Source of the DNA: Actinobacillus seminis
Lineage (GTDB): Bacteria; Pseudomonadota; Gammaproteobacteria; Enterobacterales; Pasteurellaceae
NCBI RefSeq assembly: GCF_002263215.1
Contig: NZ_NLFK01000003.1
Coordinates: 186,001 to 250,000, forward strand
Length of the DNA: 64,000 nt
Direction of reading: 5' to 3'
Each line of letters opens with the position of its first letter. Position 1 is the stretch's first letter. This document shows positions 50,154 through 59,999 of this stretch, in pieces. The notes below the pieces were generated by a model. The model did no database searches. It was not told the DNA's origin and worked only from the letters and a program-made list of their open reading frames with translations. Position numbers and translations under genes: made by a program.

Positions 50154-50894
50154 ATGAAAAAAAGCAAATCTGTCTCCGCCTTGCTGCTTTGCGCCTTACT
50201 TTTAAGTGGCTGCGCGACCATTGATGCGCAAACCGGTGAACGCAAAGATCCGTTGGAAAGATTTAACCGTACTATGTGGAATTTCAACTATAACGTTGCC
50301 GACCCTTATATTTTTCAACCGATTGCTACCGGATGGAAAGAATATGTACCGCAACCGATAAAAAACGGTTTGACCAATGTTGCCAATAACTTAGACGAAC
50401 CGGCAAGTTTTGTAAACCGCTTATTGGAGGGTGAATTCCAAAAAGCCATGGTACATTTAAACCGTTTCTGGATTAACAGTATCTTTGGACTAGGCGGTTT
50501 AATTGACGTAGCAAGTCATAGCGATCCACTAAAAATTGAAAATAACCGTCGCTTTGGTGATACCTTGGGCAGCTACGGTGTAGAAACCGGATCTTATGTG
50601 ATGCTACCATTTTACGGACCGGCAACCCCGCGTCAGGATATTGGTAATTTAGTCGATCTGACTTATCCTATGTACTCTCTATTAGGTCCTTGGGGACTGC
50701 TCAAATATGGCGTACAAAGCATAGATAAACGTGCAAATGCCTTAGGTAAAGAAGCCTTATTGGATCAAGCGCAAGATCCTTACGCTACATTCCGCGAAGC
50801 TTACTTGCAAGGCTTGGAGTATCGTGTTAATGACGGTAAATCCAAAGCGGTACAAGAAACTCTTTCACAAGATGAACTTAACGATATAGATTAA
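50154..50894 (+). CDS. mlaA: Outer-membrane lipoprotein MlaA (VacJ)
   Basis: Lipoprotein that removes phospholipids from the outer leaflet and gives them to MlaC, working with the mlaBCDEF products encoded about 25 kb away. The signal peptide ends in a lipobox LLSGC (Cys about residue 20). The conserved MlaA body DPLERFNRTMWNFN, PIKNGLTNVANNLDEPAS and LGSYGVETGSYVMLPFYGP is present. 246 residues, normal length. Followed 15 bases later by yfbU. Confidence 0.95.
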   Translation: MKKSKSVSALLLCALLLSGCATIDAQTGERKDPLERFNRTMWNFNYNVADPYIFQPIATGWKEYVPQPIKNGLTNVANNLDEPASFVNRLLEGEFQKAMVHLNRFWINSIFGLGGLIDVASHSDPLKIENNRRFGDTLGSYGVETGSYVMLPFYGPATPRQDIGNLVDLTYPMYSLLGPWGLLKYGVQSIDKRANALGKEALLDQAQDPYATFREAYLQGLEYRVNDGKSKAVQETLSQDELNDID

Positions 50895-50909
50895 TGATAG
50901 GAAGTAACT

Positions 50910-51404
50910 ATGGAAATGACCTCAACACAACGCCTTATTTTGGCAAATCAATACAAATTGATGAGCTTATTGGATCCAACCAACACTCAAAAATATCAAC
51001 GTTTGGAAACCATTGTTAAAGGTGGGTTCGGTTTAGAGCTGAAAGAATTGGATAAAGATTTTTCTGATATTTCAGAAACGGAATGTCGTATTGTATTGGA
51101 TACATTAGAAATGTACCATGCATTACAAGTGTCTTATAACAACCTTGCTGACAAATCCGCATTAAATGCACACCGCTTACAATTTGCCGGCTACTGCGCG
51201 GTTCGCGAGAAAAAATATTTAAATTATTTACGTTTTATCACCGGCGAAGGCAGCAAATATCAAGAATTTATGCGCTGTGCTCACGGTTGTGACTCACAAA
51301 CCCCAATGTGGGATAAATATTTAAAAATGCTTGATGTATGGCGTAGTTGCCCACATGAATACCACTTAAGCATGGCTGAAATTCAAAAAATCATCAACGC
51401 TTAA
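50910..51404 (+). CDS. yfbU: YfbU family protein (UPF0304)
   Basis: A conserved 164-residue protein of the YfbU family, starting MEMTSTQRLILANQYKLM with the usual helical body (ETECRIVLDTLEMYHALQ, HRLQFAGYCAVREKKYLNY). No signal peptide or membrane helix. The function is not established, although E. coli YfbU has been linked to cell death on overexpression. It probably shares the mlaA transcript and is followed by a strong hairpin. Confidence 0.92.
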   Translation: MEMTSTQRLILANQYKLMSLLDPTNTQKYQRLETIVKGGFGLELKELDKDFSDISETECRIVLDTLEMYHALQVSYNNLADKSALNAHRLQFAGYCAVREKKYLNYLRFITGEGSKYQEFMRCAHGCDSQTPMWDKYLKMLDVWRSCPHEYHLSMAEIQKIINA

Positions 51405-51405
51405 T

Positions 51406-51449
51406 ACAAAATGTCCTCCTCGATCTTGTATCAGCAGAGGACATTTTGT
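51406..51449. terminator. Bidirectional terminator between yfbU and dcuB
   Basis: ACAAAATGTCCTC (51406-51418) and GAGGACATTTTGT (51437-51449) form a perfect 13-bp stem with U-rich flanks between converging genes. Confidence 0.85.
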
Positions 51450-51514
51450 TTCTGACTCTCTTCGATACCTAAACAAAAAAGCGGAAAAACCCGCTCTTTT
51501 GCTATGATAGAAAA

Positions 51515-52864
51515 TCACACAATCACAATATTCGCGATCGTATAGCCAACCAAACACGCCACAACAACACCAATCAACCCAGGCACCATAAAACTGTGGT
51601 TAAAGTAGTATTTACCAATTTTTGTCGTACCGGTGACATCAAAGTTTACCGTGGCAATATCTGACGGATAGTTAGGAATAAAGAAGTAAGCATATGTCGC
51701 TGGAATTAAACCGATAAGTACCGGCGCCGGCAATCCTAAACTTATCCCAACAGGTAACATCATGACCGCCGTTGCCGCTTGGCTGTTAATAACGACAGAT
51801 ACCGCAAATAGCGCAAAGGCAAAGGTCCATGGATAATGTTCTACCATTGAGGTAACCGCAGTTCTAAATTCCGGCATAGCATATTGGAAGTAAGTATCAC
51901 TCATCCATGCAATACCAAAAATTGCGACACACGCTACCATTCCCGACTTAAATACTACGCCATTCGGCACACTTTGCGGATTGGTTTTGGTCGCAATTAG
52001 AATAATACCGCCAAAGCATAGCATCATCATTTGGATAATAAAGGACATTGAAATTGGTTTCACCGCTTTTCCGTCAACCGTTTCACCTATAGTACGGATT
52101 TCTGGTAACATAGCAATCACAACAACCGTAATCAAAGAAAGAACGAATAAATAAACCGCTAATTTAGCCGATCTTGGCAATTCATCATTTAAAGATGTGG
52201 CAGTAGTATTTAAAATACGATCACGCCATACGGGATCTTGTAAACGTCTTTGATATTCCGGATCATCTTCCAACTCTTTACCGCGACGTAAGCTATAAAG
52301 TGCCATTGCTATAGTACCGATAAAGGTGGCAGGAACGGTGACGGAAATGATATTTAATAAAGTGATATGTTCATAACCCGGAATTTGAGTAATTTGTGTT
52401 AAATAATACGCAATTGCGGCAGAAAGCGGGCTTGACGTAATCGCTAATTGGGATGACACAGAGGAAACCGCCATTGGACGTTCCGGACGAATTTTATTTT
52501 TTAACGCAATATCGCCGATAATTGGCATAACAGAATAAACGGAGTGTCCCGTTCCCAGCATAAAGGTCATCAAATAAGTCACAATGGGTCCAAGAATCGT
52601 CACTCGTTTCGGATTACTACGTAAAATACGTTCAGCAATTTGCAACATATATTTTAAACCGCCTGCCGCTTCAAGTACGGAAGCACAAGTAACCACCGCT
52701 AAGATAACGAGCATGACGTCAATCGGCGCTTTTCCCAAAGGCATACGCAAAACAAAAACTTCGATCGCCAACCCGATACCGGACACAACCCCCAGCCCGA
52801 TACCGCCATAGCGGCTACCGGTATATAGCATCAATAATAGAAATAAAAACTCCAAATACAGCAT
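51515..52864 (-). CDS. dcuB: Anaerobic C4-dicarboxylate antiporter, DcuA/DcuB family
   Basis: Inner-membrane exchanger for fumarate/succinate and related acids during anaerobic growth. 449 residues of hydrophobic helices with conserved DcuA/B stretches LEFLFLLLMLYTGSRYGGIG, LGTGHSVYSVMPIIGD and PNYPSDIATVNFDVTGTTKIGK. Length and sequence fit DcuB slightly better than DcuA, but this is a judgement. The upstream 226 bases contain the acpP terminator and an AT-rich promoter region. A convincing FNR site was not found. Confidence 0.9.
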   Translation of the reverse strand: MLYLEFLFLLLMLYTGSRYGGIGLGVVSGIGLAIEVFVLRMPLGKAPIDVMLVILAVVTCASVLEAAGGLKYMLQIAERILRSNPKRVTILGPIVTYLMTFMLGTGHSVYSVMPIIGDIALKNKIRPERPMAVSSVSSQLAITSSPLSAAIAYYLTQITQIPGYEHITLLNIISVTVPATFIGTIAMALYSLRRGKELEDDPEYQRRLQDPVWRDRILNTTATSLNDELPRSAKLAVYLFVLSLITVVVIAMLPEIRTIGETVDGKAVKPISMSFIIQMMMLCFGGIILIATKTNPQSVPNGVVFKSGMVACVAIFGIAWMSDTYFQYAMPEFRTAVTSMVEHYPWTFAFALFAVSVVINSQAATAVMMLPVGISLGLPAPVLIGLIPATYAYFFIPNYPSDIATVNFDVTGTTKIGKYYFNHSFMVPGLIGVVVACLVGYTIANIVIV

Positions 52865-53060
52865 ATAAAATCCCTCAAAAGTGTTAATTAGATATGGGTA
52901 TATTACTGCATCTTAAATTTTATACAATCATTTAAATTTATTTAATTAATAAAAAAACGTTCTAGATCAATTTTTGCGGATATTCAAAAAAGGAAGAAAG
53001 GAAAAAATTTGACAAAGAAAGGAAAAAACAAGTTTTAGCTTAGCCTTTCAGATAAAATTA

Positions 53061-53082
53061 GGGCAGCGACGAAACGCTGCCC
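53061..53082 (-). terminator. acpP terminator
   Basis: GGGCAGCG (53061-53068) and CGCTGCCC (53075-53082) form an 8-bp GC stem followed on the minus strand by TAATTTTATC, just after the acpP stop. Confidence 0.8.
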
Positions 53083-53090
53083 GGACAAAA

Positions 53091-53321
53091 TTATTGGTTA
53101 TTTTGAACGTAATCAATTGCTGATTGAACAGTGGTAATTTTTTCAGCTTCTTCATCAGGAATTTCAATATCAAATTCTTCTTCTAAAGCCATGACCAATT
53201 CAACAGTGTCTAAAGAATCTGCACCAAGATCTTCTACGAAAGAAGCTTCTGATTTAACATCTTCTTCTTTAACACCTAATTGTTCAACAATAATTTTTTT
53301 TACGCGTTCTTCAATGCTCAT
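53091..53321 (-). CDS. acpP: Acyl carrier protein
   Basis: Central carrier of fatty acid synthesis. The 76-residue acidic protein starts [19 protein letters not shown] and carries the phosphopantetheine Ser in [18 protein letters not shown]. It is transcribed as its own unit, between its own terminator and a promoter candidate at 53366-53393, although it follows fabG on the same strand. Confidence 0.98.
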   Translation of the reverse strand: MSIEERVKKIIVEQLGVKEEDVKSEASFVEDLGADSLDTVELVMALEEEFDIEIPDEEAEKITTVQSAIDYVQNNQ

Positions 53322-53365
53322 TTTGCTTTTTCCTATTATAGTTAGCGATAAAATAATACCCTCAT

Positions 53366-53393
53366 AGTGTATGTATTTTTAAAAAAGTTGCAA
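53366..53393 (-). promoter_or_regulatory. Candidate acpP promoter
   Basis: On the minus strand TTGCAA (53388-53393) and TACACT (53366-53371) are spaced by 16 bases, 44 bases before the acpP start. A strong terminator lies just upstream. Confidence 0.4.
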
Positions 53394-53452
53394 CTTATTT
53401 TTACAAGGTCTAACCACACCCTAATAAAATCAAATACATACTTTTAAAATAA

Positions 53453-53476
53453 GTTACGTTATTCTGCTAACGTAAC
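53453..53476 (-). terminator. Terminator upstream of acpP
   Basis: GTTACGTTA (53453-53461) and TAACGTAAC (53468-53476) form a perfect 9-bp stem with a 6-base loop. On the minus strand it is followed by TTATTTTAAAAG. It would end a transcript coming from the decayed segment. Confidence 0.65.
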
Positions 53477-53525
53477 AGCCAACGCAACCCAGTTACATTA
53501 CCCGATGGATTCTATCATTAACCCT

Positions 53526-53938
53526 CTCCTTTGGCTATGATTTTTTCGCCTAAGAAGACACCACCGCAATGAAGATATTGCGTTTGATTAAGTATGATTT
53601 GTTTAGTCGGCAATGATAATATCACCGCCAAACAATCTTTCGCCAGTTGCTCCCTTTTTCAGCAGTTAATTCAACATCTAACGGAGAAAGCAACGAACAA
53701 CTCAAATATTGCGGAATACTCTCTAATTGCTCACCGTAAACACCAAATTTTTGTAAGGCAATTGTAGTAGCAGTTTTTCGCCGATTTCCCGTTTTTCCCA
53801 TTGCTCTTAAAATCTCAACACGCAACAATGTACTATACGACCGAGGGTAGAGTGCAAACGCTCCACCGTTAATTCATTATCCGTTAGAACTGTATAACGT
53901 TTTTTAGGCTGTTCCGGATAATTATGAATAAGATCAAA
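53526..53938 (-). pseudogene. Decayed unidentified gene between fabG and acpP
   Basis: Leftward sequence that looks coding but is broken. One frame reads PKKRYTVLTDNELTVERLHS to a stop. Another reads RAMGKTGNRRKTATTIALQ and LQKFGVYGEQLESIPQYLSC to a stop at 53622. A third resumes as LPTKQIILNQTQYLHCGGVF and ends EKIIAKGEG. It lies between the fabG terminator and another terminator, so it was once a unit of its own. I do not recognise the family. Two or more frameshifts are needed to join it. Confidence 0.5.
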
Positions 53939-53962
53939 AAAAGGAGCTAATTAGCTCCTTTT
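53939..53962 (-). terminator. fabG terminator
   Basis: The palindrome AAAAGGAGCTAA / TTAGCTCCTTTT is followed on the minus strand by a T7 run, 28 bases past the fabG stop. Confidence 0.85.
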
Positions 53963-53990
53963 AGGTTTTAGGAGTAGATATTACCCTTTG

Positions 53991-54719
53991 TTATGGCATA
54001 TACATTCCGCCATTGACATGTAATGTCGTCCCGGTAATATAAGCCGCATCATCCGAGGCTAAAAATGCCACTGCTTTTGCAATTTCCGTCGGAGCGCCCA
54101 AACGCCCGGCAGGCACATTGGCTAAAATTCCACTTTTTTGCTCCTCAGTTAATACATCCGTCATATCTGTTGCAATAAAGCCCGGCGCGATCACGTTCAC
54201 TGTAATCCCGCGCGAAGCAACTTCTTTAGCAAGCGCTTTACTAAAACCAATTAGCCCCGCTTTTGCAGCACAATAATTCGCCTGTCCCGGATTACCCATA
54301 GCCCCTACCACAGAACCAATAGTAATAATACGACCAAAACGTTTTTTCATCATGCTGCGCAACATTGCTTTAGACAGACGATAGACGGAAGTTAAATTGG
54401 TCTGTAGAATATCAAACCATTCATCATCTTTCATACGCATTAAGAGATTATCACGTGTAATCCCGGCGTTATTAACCAAAATATCAATATCGCCAAATTC
54501 CGCTTTGATTTTTTCCAATGTGCTTTCGATTGATTGCTCATCAGCAACATTTAATACGAAACCTTTCCCTTTTTCGCCCAAATACGCCGAAATGCTCTCT
54601 GCGCCTTTCTCTGAGGTTGCCGTCCCAAGCACAAATGCCCCTTTTGCGACTAACTCTTCAGCAATAGCTCGTCCAATACCGCGCGTTGCGCCAGTTACTA
54701 ATGCGATTTTACCTTGCAT
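53991..54719 (-). CDS. fabG: 3-oxoacyl-ACP reductase FabG
   Basis: NADPH-dependent reductase of fatty acid elongation. Rossmann motif TGATRGIGRAIAEEL, NNAG (LVNNAGITRDNLLMRM) and the catalytic YCAAKAG are present. The ATG at 54719 (MQGKIALVTG) lies 6 bases after GGAG and gives 242 residues. ATGs at 54725 and 54731 overlap the site. It follows fabD after 58 bases. Confidence 0.97.
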   Translation of the reverse strand: MQGKIALVTGATRGIGRAIAEELVAKGAFVLGTATSEKGAESISAYLGEKGKGFVLNVADEQSIESTLEKIKAEFGDIDILVNNAGITRDNLLMRMKDDEWFDILQTNLTSVYRLSKAMLRSMMKKRFGRIITIGSVVGAMGNPGQANYCAAKAGLIGFSKALAKEVASRGITVNVIAPGFIATDMTDVLTEEQKSGILANVPAGRLGAPTEIAKAVAFLASDDAAYITGTTLHVNGGMYMP

Positions 54720-54777
54720 TCTCATCTCCAAAAAAACAATAATGAAACAAAAGGATGATTCCTGCCATCCTTCAAGA

Positions 54778-55719
54778 TTAAGCTAATAATTCTTTTACTG
54801 CATCCAATGACTTCACGTCATTTACTGCGCCCGCTGAAAGCGTTTTGACAATACGCCCTGTAAGTCCGGTCAAAACTTTACCCGGTCCGATTTCGACTAA
54901 CAGTTCAACTCCCTCTTTCGCCATTTTTTCAACAGTTTCTGTCCAACGCACAGGGTTATAAAGTTGGCGTATAAGCGCGGTACGAATTTCATCAGTTTCG
55001 CACGTAGCTTTCACATCCACATTATTGATCACCGCAATTTGTGGCATTTTCAGGGTAATATTTTCCAAAGCAACCGCCAATTGATCCGCCGCCGGTTTCA
55101 TCAATGCACAATGAGAAGGCACACTCACTGACAAAGGCAAGGCACGTTTTGCGCCCGCTTCTTTACAAACCGCCGCTGCACGTTCTACTGCCGCTTTACT
55201 ACCGGCGATCACCACTTGCCCCGGCGAATTAAAATTCACCGCAGAAACCACTTCGCCTTGTGCCGCTTGCGCACAAGCATCAATAATACTTTCATTATCC
55301 AAACCGATAATCGCATACATTGCACCCATGCCTTCAGGCACCGCTTGTTGCATCAATTTACCACGCAATTCAACTAATTTCACTGCATCTTGGAAATCCA
55401 AGACACCAGCGCAAACCAATGCCGAATACTCACCTAAACTATGCCCCGCCATCACACTTGGCAACCAATCAGGGTATTGTTGTTGCCACACACGATAAAT
55501 CGCTACTGAAGCAGTTAAAAGTGCGGGTTGCGTTTGCCATGTTTTATTTAACTCTTCTGCCGGTCCTTGTTGCACCAATTGCCATAAATCATAGCCTAAT
55601 ACCTCAGAAGCCTGTTTAAAGGTTTCTTCCACCGGCGGAAATTGACCTGCCAACTCCGCCAACATCCCGACAGATTGTGATCCTTGCCCCGGAAAGACCA
55701 TTGCGAATTTTTTCATCAT
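54778..55719 (-). CDS. fabD: Malonyl-CoA-ACP transacylase FabD
   Basis: Loads malonyl groups onto ACP. N-terminal AMVFPGQGSQSVGML, active Ser in MAGHSLGEYSALVCAG and the His region VSVPSHCALM are present. 313 residues. The start could be either of the two adjacent ATGs. Part of the plsX-fabH-fabD-fabG run. Confidence 0.97.
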   Translation of the reverse strand: MMKKFAMVFPGQGSQSVGMLAELAGQFPPVEETFKQASEVLGYDLWQLVQQGPAEELNKTWQTQPALLTASVAIYRVWQQQYPDWLPSVMAGHSLGEYSALVCAGVLDFQDAVKLVELRGKLMQQAVPEGMGAMYAIIGLDNESIIDACAQAAQGEVVSAVNFNSPGQVVIAGSKAAVERAAAVCKEAGAKRALPLSVSVPSHCALMKPAADQLAVALENITLKMPQIAVINNVDVKATCETDEIRTALIRQLYNPVRWTETVEKMAKEGVELLVEIGPGKVLTGLTGRIVKTLSAGAVNDVKSLDAVKELLA

Positions 55720-55750
55720 CTCACTCTCTATATTTTATTTCTTCAAACTA

Positions 55751-56701
55751 TTAAAACCTAATTAACGCGGATCCCCAAGTCCAACCACCGCCAAAACCTT
55801 CCAATAAAAGCAATTGACCACGCTGAATACGCCCGTCACGCACCGCTTCGTCCAAAGCCACCGGAATACTTGCCGCACTGGTATTACCATAACGATCCAA
55901 AGTGACTACCACACGCGACATATCCATTTCTAATTTTTTCGCAGTACCTGCAATAATCCGCAAATTCGCTTGATGTGGTATCAACCAATCAATTTCTGAT
56001 TTATCCAAATGATTGGCAGCAAGGGTTTCTTCTACCACACTCGCTAATTCACGCACCGCCAGTTTAAAGGTTTCATTACCTTGCATATGAATAAAACCCG
56101 ATTGCCGATCGCCCTGTTCCGTATTTGGTAATGACAAGAGATTCTGTTGATCCGCGCTTGCGTGTAAATGGGTTGAAATAATGCCTTCTTGCTCAGATGC
56201 CTGTAAAATCACCGCTCCGGCGCCATCACCAAATAAAATTACGGTACTACGATCGGTTTCATCTAAATGGCGAGAATTCAAATCCGCGCCGATAACCAAT
56301 GCGTTTTTCACTTTACCGGTACGAATAAATTGATCCGCTACACTCAACGCATACACAAATCCGGTACAAGCCGCCGCCAAATCAAAAGAAATCGCGTCCT
56401 CAATATTCAACAACCCCTGAATTTGACAAGCCGCACTCGGATAAGCATGAGAATTTGTGGTGGTCGCTACCAAAATTAAATCAATCGTATTTGCATCAAT
56501 TTGCGCCGCCTTAAAACATTTTTTAGCTGCGTCAACGCCCATAGTCACAACGGTTTCGTTTTCTTCTGCAATACGACGCTCTTTAATACCGGAACGGGTG
56601 ACAATCCACTCGTCAGAGGTTTCCACCATCTTCTCTAAATCGGCATTGGTTCTAATTTTTGTCGGGACATAACTCCCCGTGGCTAATATTCTACTGTACA
56701 T
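55751..56701 (-). CDS. fabH: 3-oxoacyl-ACP synthase III FabH
   Basis: Starts fatty acid synthesis by condensing acetyl-CoA with malonyl-ACP. The Cys-His-Asn triad is visible in [23 protein letters not shown] and [12 protein letters not shown]. 316 residues against 317. It lies between plsX and fabD with short gaps. Confidence 0.97.
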   Translation of the reverse strand: MYSRILATGSYVPTKIRTNADLEKMVETSDEWIVTRSGIKERRIAEENETVVTMGVDAAKKCFKAAQIDANTIDLILVATTTNSHAYPSAACQIQGLLNIEDAISFDLAAACTGFVYALSVADQFIRTGKVKNALVIGADLNSRHLDETDRSTVILFGDGAGAVILQASEQEGIISTHLHASADQQNLLSLPNTEQGDRQSGFIHMQGNETFKLAVRELASVVEETLAANHLDKSEIDWLIPHQANLRIIAGTAKKLEMDMSRVVVTLDRYGNTSAASIPVALDEAVRDGRIQRGQLLLLEGFGGGWTWGSALIRF

Positions 56702-56732
56702 ACTGATCTCGAATTGATGTAAAATAATTAAA

Positions 56733-57767
56733 TTAATATTTTTCTAAACCGGCAAGAATTTTTGCCGGAATTTGTTGACGAACTTGTAAAGCGGCATCCG
56801 CAATGGCATAAGCAAAAGCATCCGTATTCGCACTACCATGACTTTTCACCACCACCGCGGTCAAACCGACTAATGAAGCGCCATTATATTGATCCGGATT
56901 AATTTGTTTTAAACGTCTGAAACTGCCTTTTAAAAATAATTTTTTCACCAACCAAGCAAACAGCGGTTTACAAATATGATTGGTTTTCTGCAATGCGGTA
57001 TTCCCTTTAATTAAAGACACCACATTTTTCGCTGCCCCCTCAAGGGTTTTCAAGGCAATATTACCGACAAATCCGTCATTTACAATAACATCCGCTTTTC
57101 CGTTTAATAATAAATCGCCCTCAATAAAACCGATATAATTAAGTGCGGTGTTTTTTTTCAACATTTCTGACGCATCACGAATGGATTTATACCCCTTAAT
57201 TTCTTCAATACCGATATTTAACAACGCAATACGCGGATAAACCAAGCCTAATTGATTTTCAGCGAAAATCGATCCCATCAACGCAAATTGATACAAATTT
57301 TCCGCACTACAATCAATATTCGCGCCTAAATCGAGCATCACACTGCGCTCACCGGTTATGGTCGGAATCATAGAAATCAACGCCGGACGTTCAATACCTT
57401 TCAGCGGTTGCAATAAAATTTTCGATAACCCCATCAACGCACCGGTATTGCCAGCGCTCACACAACCTTGCGCATCTCCTTTTTGTACTGCTTCAATGGC
57501 TAAACGCATAGAACTGCCTTTACTATGGCGCAAGGCATACGACAAATCTTGATGATTGGCAATGATACGGGAACAATGACGCACGGTCAGACGCTCAAGA
57601 ATAGATGATGGAAGATTTTCCAGCAATGGGGTGATTTGTTGACTGTCGCCAAACAGCAACAAAGCGAGCATTGGATCCTTTTCCAATGCTTTTATTGATG
57701 CGGGGATAGTAATACGGGGACCAATGTCCCCGCCCATCACATCTAACGCCAGGGTTAGACGATTCAA
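56733..57767 (-). CDS. plsX: Phosphate acyltransferase PlsX
   Basis: Makes acyl phosphate from acyl-ACP for phospholipid synthesis. Characteristic N-terminal [18 protein letters not shown] and the [15 protein letters not shown] motif (about residue 100) are seen. 344 residues, slightly under the E. coli length. It sits between rpmF and fabH as in most gammaproteobacteria. Confidence 0.96.
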   Translation of the reverse strand: MNRLTLALDVMGGDIGPRITIPASIKALEKDPMLALLLFGDSQQITPLLENLPSSILERLTVRHCSRIIANHQDLSYALRHSKGSSMRLAIEAVQKGDAQGCVSAGNTGALMGLSKILLQPLKGIERPALISMIPTITGERSVMLDLGANIDCSAENLYQFALMGSIFAENQLGLVYPRIALLNIGIEEIKGYKSIRDASEMLKKNTALNYIGFIEGDLLLNGKADVIVNDGFVGNIALKTLEGAAKNVVSLIKGNTALQKTNHICKPLFAWLVKKLFLKGSFRRLKQINPDQYNGASLVGLTAVVVKSHGSANTDAFAYAIADAALQVRQQIPAKILAGLEKY

Positions 57768-57790
57768 GTGATTACCTTATAAGTAACGAA

Positions 57791-57961
57791 TTACTTATTG
57801 ATCACTTTACGACCACGATAGTAACCATCCGCAGTTACATGGTGACGTAAATGGGTTTCACCGCTTGTTTTATCAACTGATACTGCAGCAGTGGTTAATG
57901 CATCGTGAGAACGACGCATATCGCGTCTTGAACGAGATTTTTTATTTTGTTGAACAGCCAT
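57791..57961 (-). CDS. rpmF: 50S ribosomal protein L32
   Basis: Small basic ribosomal protein of 56 residues, beginning [20 protein letters not shown] and ending [11 protein letters not shown], the typical L32 pattern without the zinc-binding Cys. AGGAG lies upstream on the minus strand. It stands between yceD and plsX, the usual order. Confidence 0.97.
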   Translation of the reverse strand: MAVQQNKKSRSRRDMRRSHDALTTAAVSVDKTSGETHLRHHVTADGYYRGRKVINK

Positions 57962-57978
57962 TGGCTATACTCCTAAAT

Positions 57979-58503
57979 TTACTTTTTCTTTAAGCTAGCT
58001 AATACAGCGAACGGGTTCGGTTTTTTTGCCAGCTCTTCCGGCAATTCGCCAAAAACCTGTTCAGCCACGGACACTTCACAGTGTTCAGATGAGTGCATTG
58101 GTACCAGAGGCAAACTCACTATAAGTTCATCTTCAATCGTACCAATTAAATCTATTTCGCCGAAAAGATTAAATTCAATCGGCTCATAAATTTCCGGTAA
58201 TTCATCGGCTTGATCCAAATTCACCACTGGACTGTAACAAAATTCACAGTTCAATGTTTGTACGAAAGTTCCTCCGCAACGCTGACATTCAAGTTCAACA
58301 TCAACCGTTGCCTGCCCTTTCATGACCACCAATTTTTGCGGATCAACGAAAAACGATAATCTAACCTGTGCATCGCTGAGCACTTCACTGACTGCTTCCT
58401 TAAGACGAGTAAGCTGATTAATCGAATAATATCCGTCATAATCCAACCTACGGTGTGCATCTTTAACCGGATCAGTCGTTAGGGGTAATTTTACCTTTTG
58501 CAT
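57979..58503 (-). CDS. yceD: YceD family protein (DUF177), 23S rRNA accumulation protein
   Basis: A 174-residue DUF177 protein usually co-transcribed with rpmF. A Cys-x2-Cys pair (ELECQRCGGTF) and a second (NCEFCYSP) are visible near the middle, then an acidic stretch. In E. coli it affects 23S rRNA levels; the mechanism is unclear. It starts 17 bases upstream of rpmF. Confidence 0.92.
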   Translation of the reverse strand: MQKVKLPLTTDPVKDAHRRLDYDGYYSINQLTRLKEAVSEVLSDAQVRLSFFVDPQKLVVMKGQATVDVELECQRCGGTFVQTLNCEFCYSPVVNLDQADELPEIYEPIEFNLFGEIDLIGTIEDELIVSLPLVPMHSSEHCEVSVAEQVFGELPEELAKKPNPFAVLASLKKK

Positions 58504-58593
58504 AGGGCGTGAATATTACCTTTTGATCGCCAATTAGTCAAAGGAAATTATCATTTTTTCGCTGAAAAGTGATAATTTCACCGCTTTTGAATT

Positions 58594-59235
58594 TTAATCT
58601 AAGATAGGCAAGGTTTCAAATGTTGCCGCCGGAAAATGTGATGCCACATAATCCTGCAAATATGCTTGCGTATCCGCATGAATAATTGGATCGCCTAATG
58701 GATATTGATTATAAATCAACGTGTGCAAGGCAATACCTTGTTGTAGGCATGCCATCAGGCTCAATAAAGTATGATTAATACTACCTAATTTTCCCGAAGT
58801 CACCAAAATCAACGGATAACCCTGTTCACGCACAAAATCCAGCGTCGTATGCGTTGCATCATAAGGAACACACAACCCTCCAGCGCCCTCCAACAATACA
58901 TAATCATACTTTTGCGCCAAGTTTTGCGCATCTTGAGCAATAAGTGCGGTCGAAATTTCGCGCATTTCCAATTTCGCTGCCAAATGAGGCGAACAAGGAT
59001 GCGCAAACAAATAGCGGCAGGTCAATCTCGACAAATCCTCCTTAGTCAACGGAATGTCCATCATCTTACGATGCGTAACAATATCCTCCGACAGCGTTTG
59101 GCAGCCGGTTTGAATCATTTTTTGCGTGATAACTGAAAATCCTTGCGCTATTAAATTTTTAGCATACATCCCAGTTGCCACTGTTTTGCCGACATCCGTA
59201 TCAATTCCCGATACGAAGATGATTTTTCCAGTCAC
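58594..59235 (-). CDS. bioD: Dethiobiotin synthetase BioD
   Basis: Closes the ureido ring of dethiobiotin using CO2 and ATP. P-loop FVSGIDTDVGKTVATGMYA and LLEGAGGLCVPYD are diagnostic. 213 residues, a bit short but complete. Last gene of bioAFGCD; its start overlaps the bioC end by 4 bases. bioB is not in the window. Confidence 0.95.
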   Translation of the reverse strand: MTGKIIFVSGIDTDVGKTVATGMYAKNLIAQGFSVITQKMIQTGCQTLSEDIVTHRKMMDIPLTKEDLSRLTCRYLFAHPCSPHLAAKLEMREISTALIAQDAQNLAQKYDYVLLEGAGGLCVPYDATHTTLDFVREQGYPLILVTSGKLGSINHTLLSLMACLQQGIALHTLIYNQYPLGDPIIHADTQAYLQDYVASHFPAATFETLPILD

Positions 59236-59999
59236 TTTTCCTCCTTTTTACGCGCTAAAATAAATACCGGCTGATAAGTTAACCGCACTTTTTGCTCTTC
59301 TGCTACATAATATTGTTGATAATCTTGCAAAAAACGCTGTAATTTGGATTTTGTCCACATAGATTGACTAACCGCAGTCACACCACTGGCTTTTAAATGC
59401 TGCAAAACCGCCATAGGTGATACAAAATAAAGGGGAATCTCTCGTTGGCTTAAATGTAAAATCTCAAAATGGGAGGTTAGCCAGCCCCGCCAACAATCCA
59501 TATCGGGATAAGCCAATCCAATCCCGGTCAAATGCCGAATTTCTTGCAAATTTTGCGGCGCAAAGGTACTTAATAACAACAGCCCGTGCGAACGCAACTT
59601 TGCTGCGCATTGAGCAACAAAGGCTTGTGGCTCGGAAAACCATTGTACCGTGGAGGCAGAAGCAATTAGATCGTAACCTTTTGGGAAACAAAATGACTCG
59701 GCATCACCTTGAAAAAATTGAAATTTCTCTCCCTCCAGCAAAGTTTGCAATCGAGGTTGTACCGCACACAAATCATTTAAATGCCATTGTGTTACGGAAA
59801 AATACTGTTTTAACAAAGCAGTTAGTTGCCCCGTGCCACAACCAATTTCTAGCAATTGCGTAAAATGACGCCTTTCTTGTTGCAACAATAATTGGATCAA
59901 CTGATGGTTAATATGTTGTTGCGCCACCGCTTGTTGATCATAAGTGGTTAAAGATTGGCTAAAACGTTGTGCGACTCGTGCTTTGTGTGGTGTCAGCAT
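59232..59999 (-). CDS. bioC: Malonyl-ACP O-methyltransferase BioC
   Basis: Methylates malonyl-ACP so that it can enter fatty acid synthesis and become pimeloyl. SAM motif LLEIGCGTGQLTALLKQY (about residue 50) is seen. I chose ATG 59999 (MLTPHKARVAQRF), which overlaps the bioG stop and gives 255 residues. An ATG four codons upstream is possible. Confidence 0.93.
   Translation of the reverse strand: MLTPHKARVAQRFSQSLTTYDQQAVAQQHINHQLIQLLLQQERRHFTQLLEIGCGTGQLTALLKQYFSVTQWHLNDLCAVQPRLQTLLEGEKFQFFQGDAESFCFPKGYDLIASASTVQWFSEPQAFVAQCAAKLRSHGLLLLSTFAPQNLQEIRHLTGIGLAYPDMDCWRGWLTSHFEILHLSQREIPLYFVSPMAVLQHLKASGVTAVSQSMWTKSKLQRFLQDYQQYYVAEEQKVRLTYQPVFILARKKEEK

Noticed and set aside
52920-52990. Possible FNR site upstream of dcuB
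   Set aside because: Only one half (ATCAA) is recognisable; the other half does not match TTGAT.
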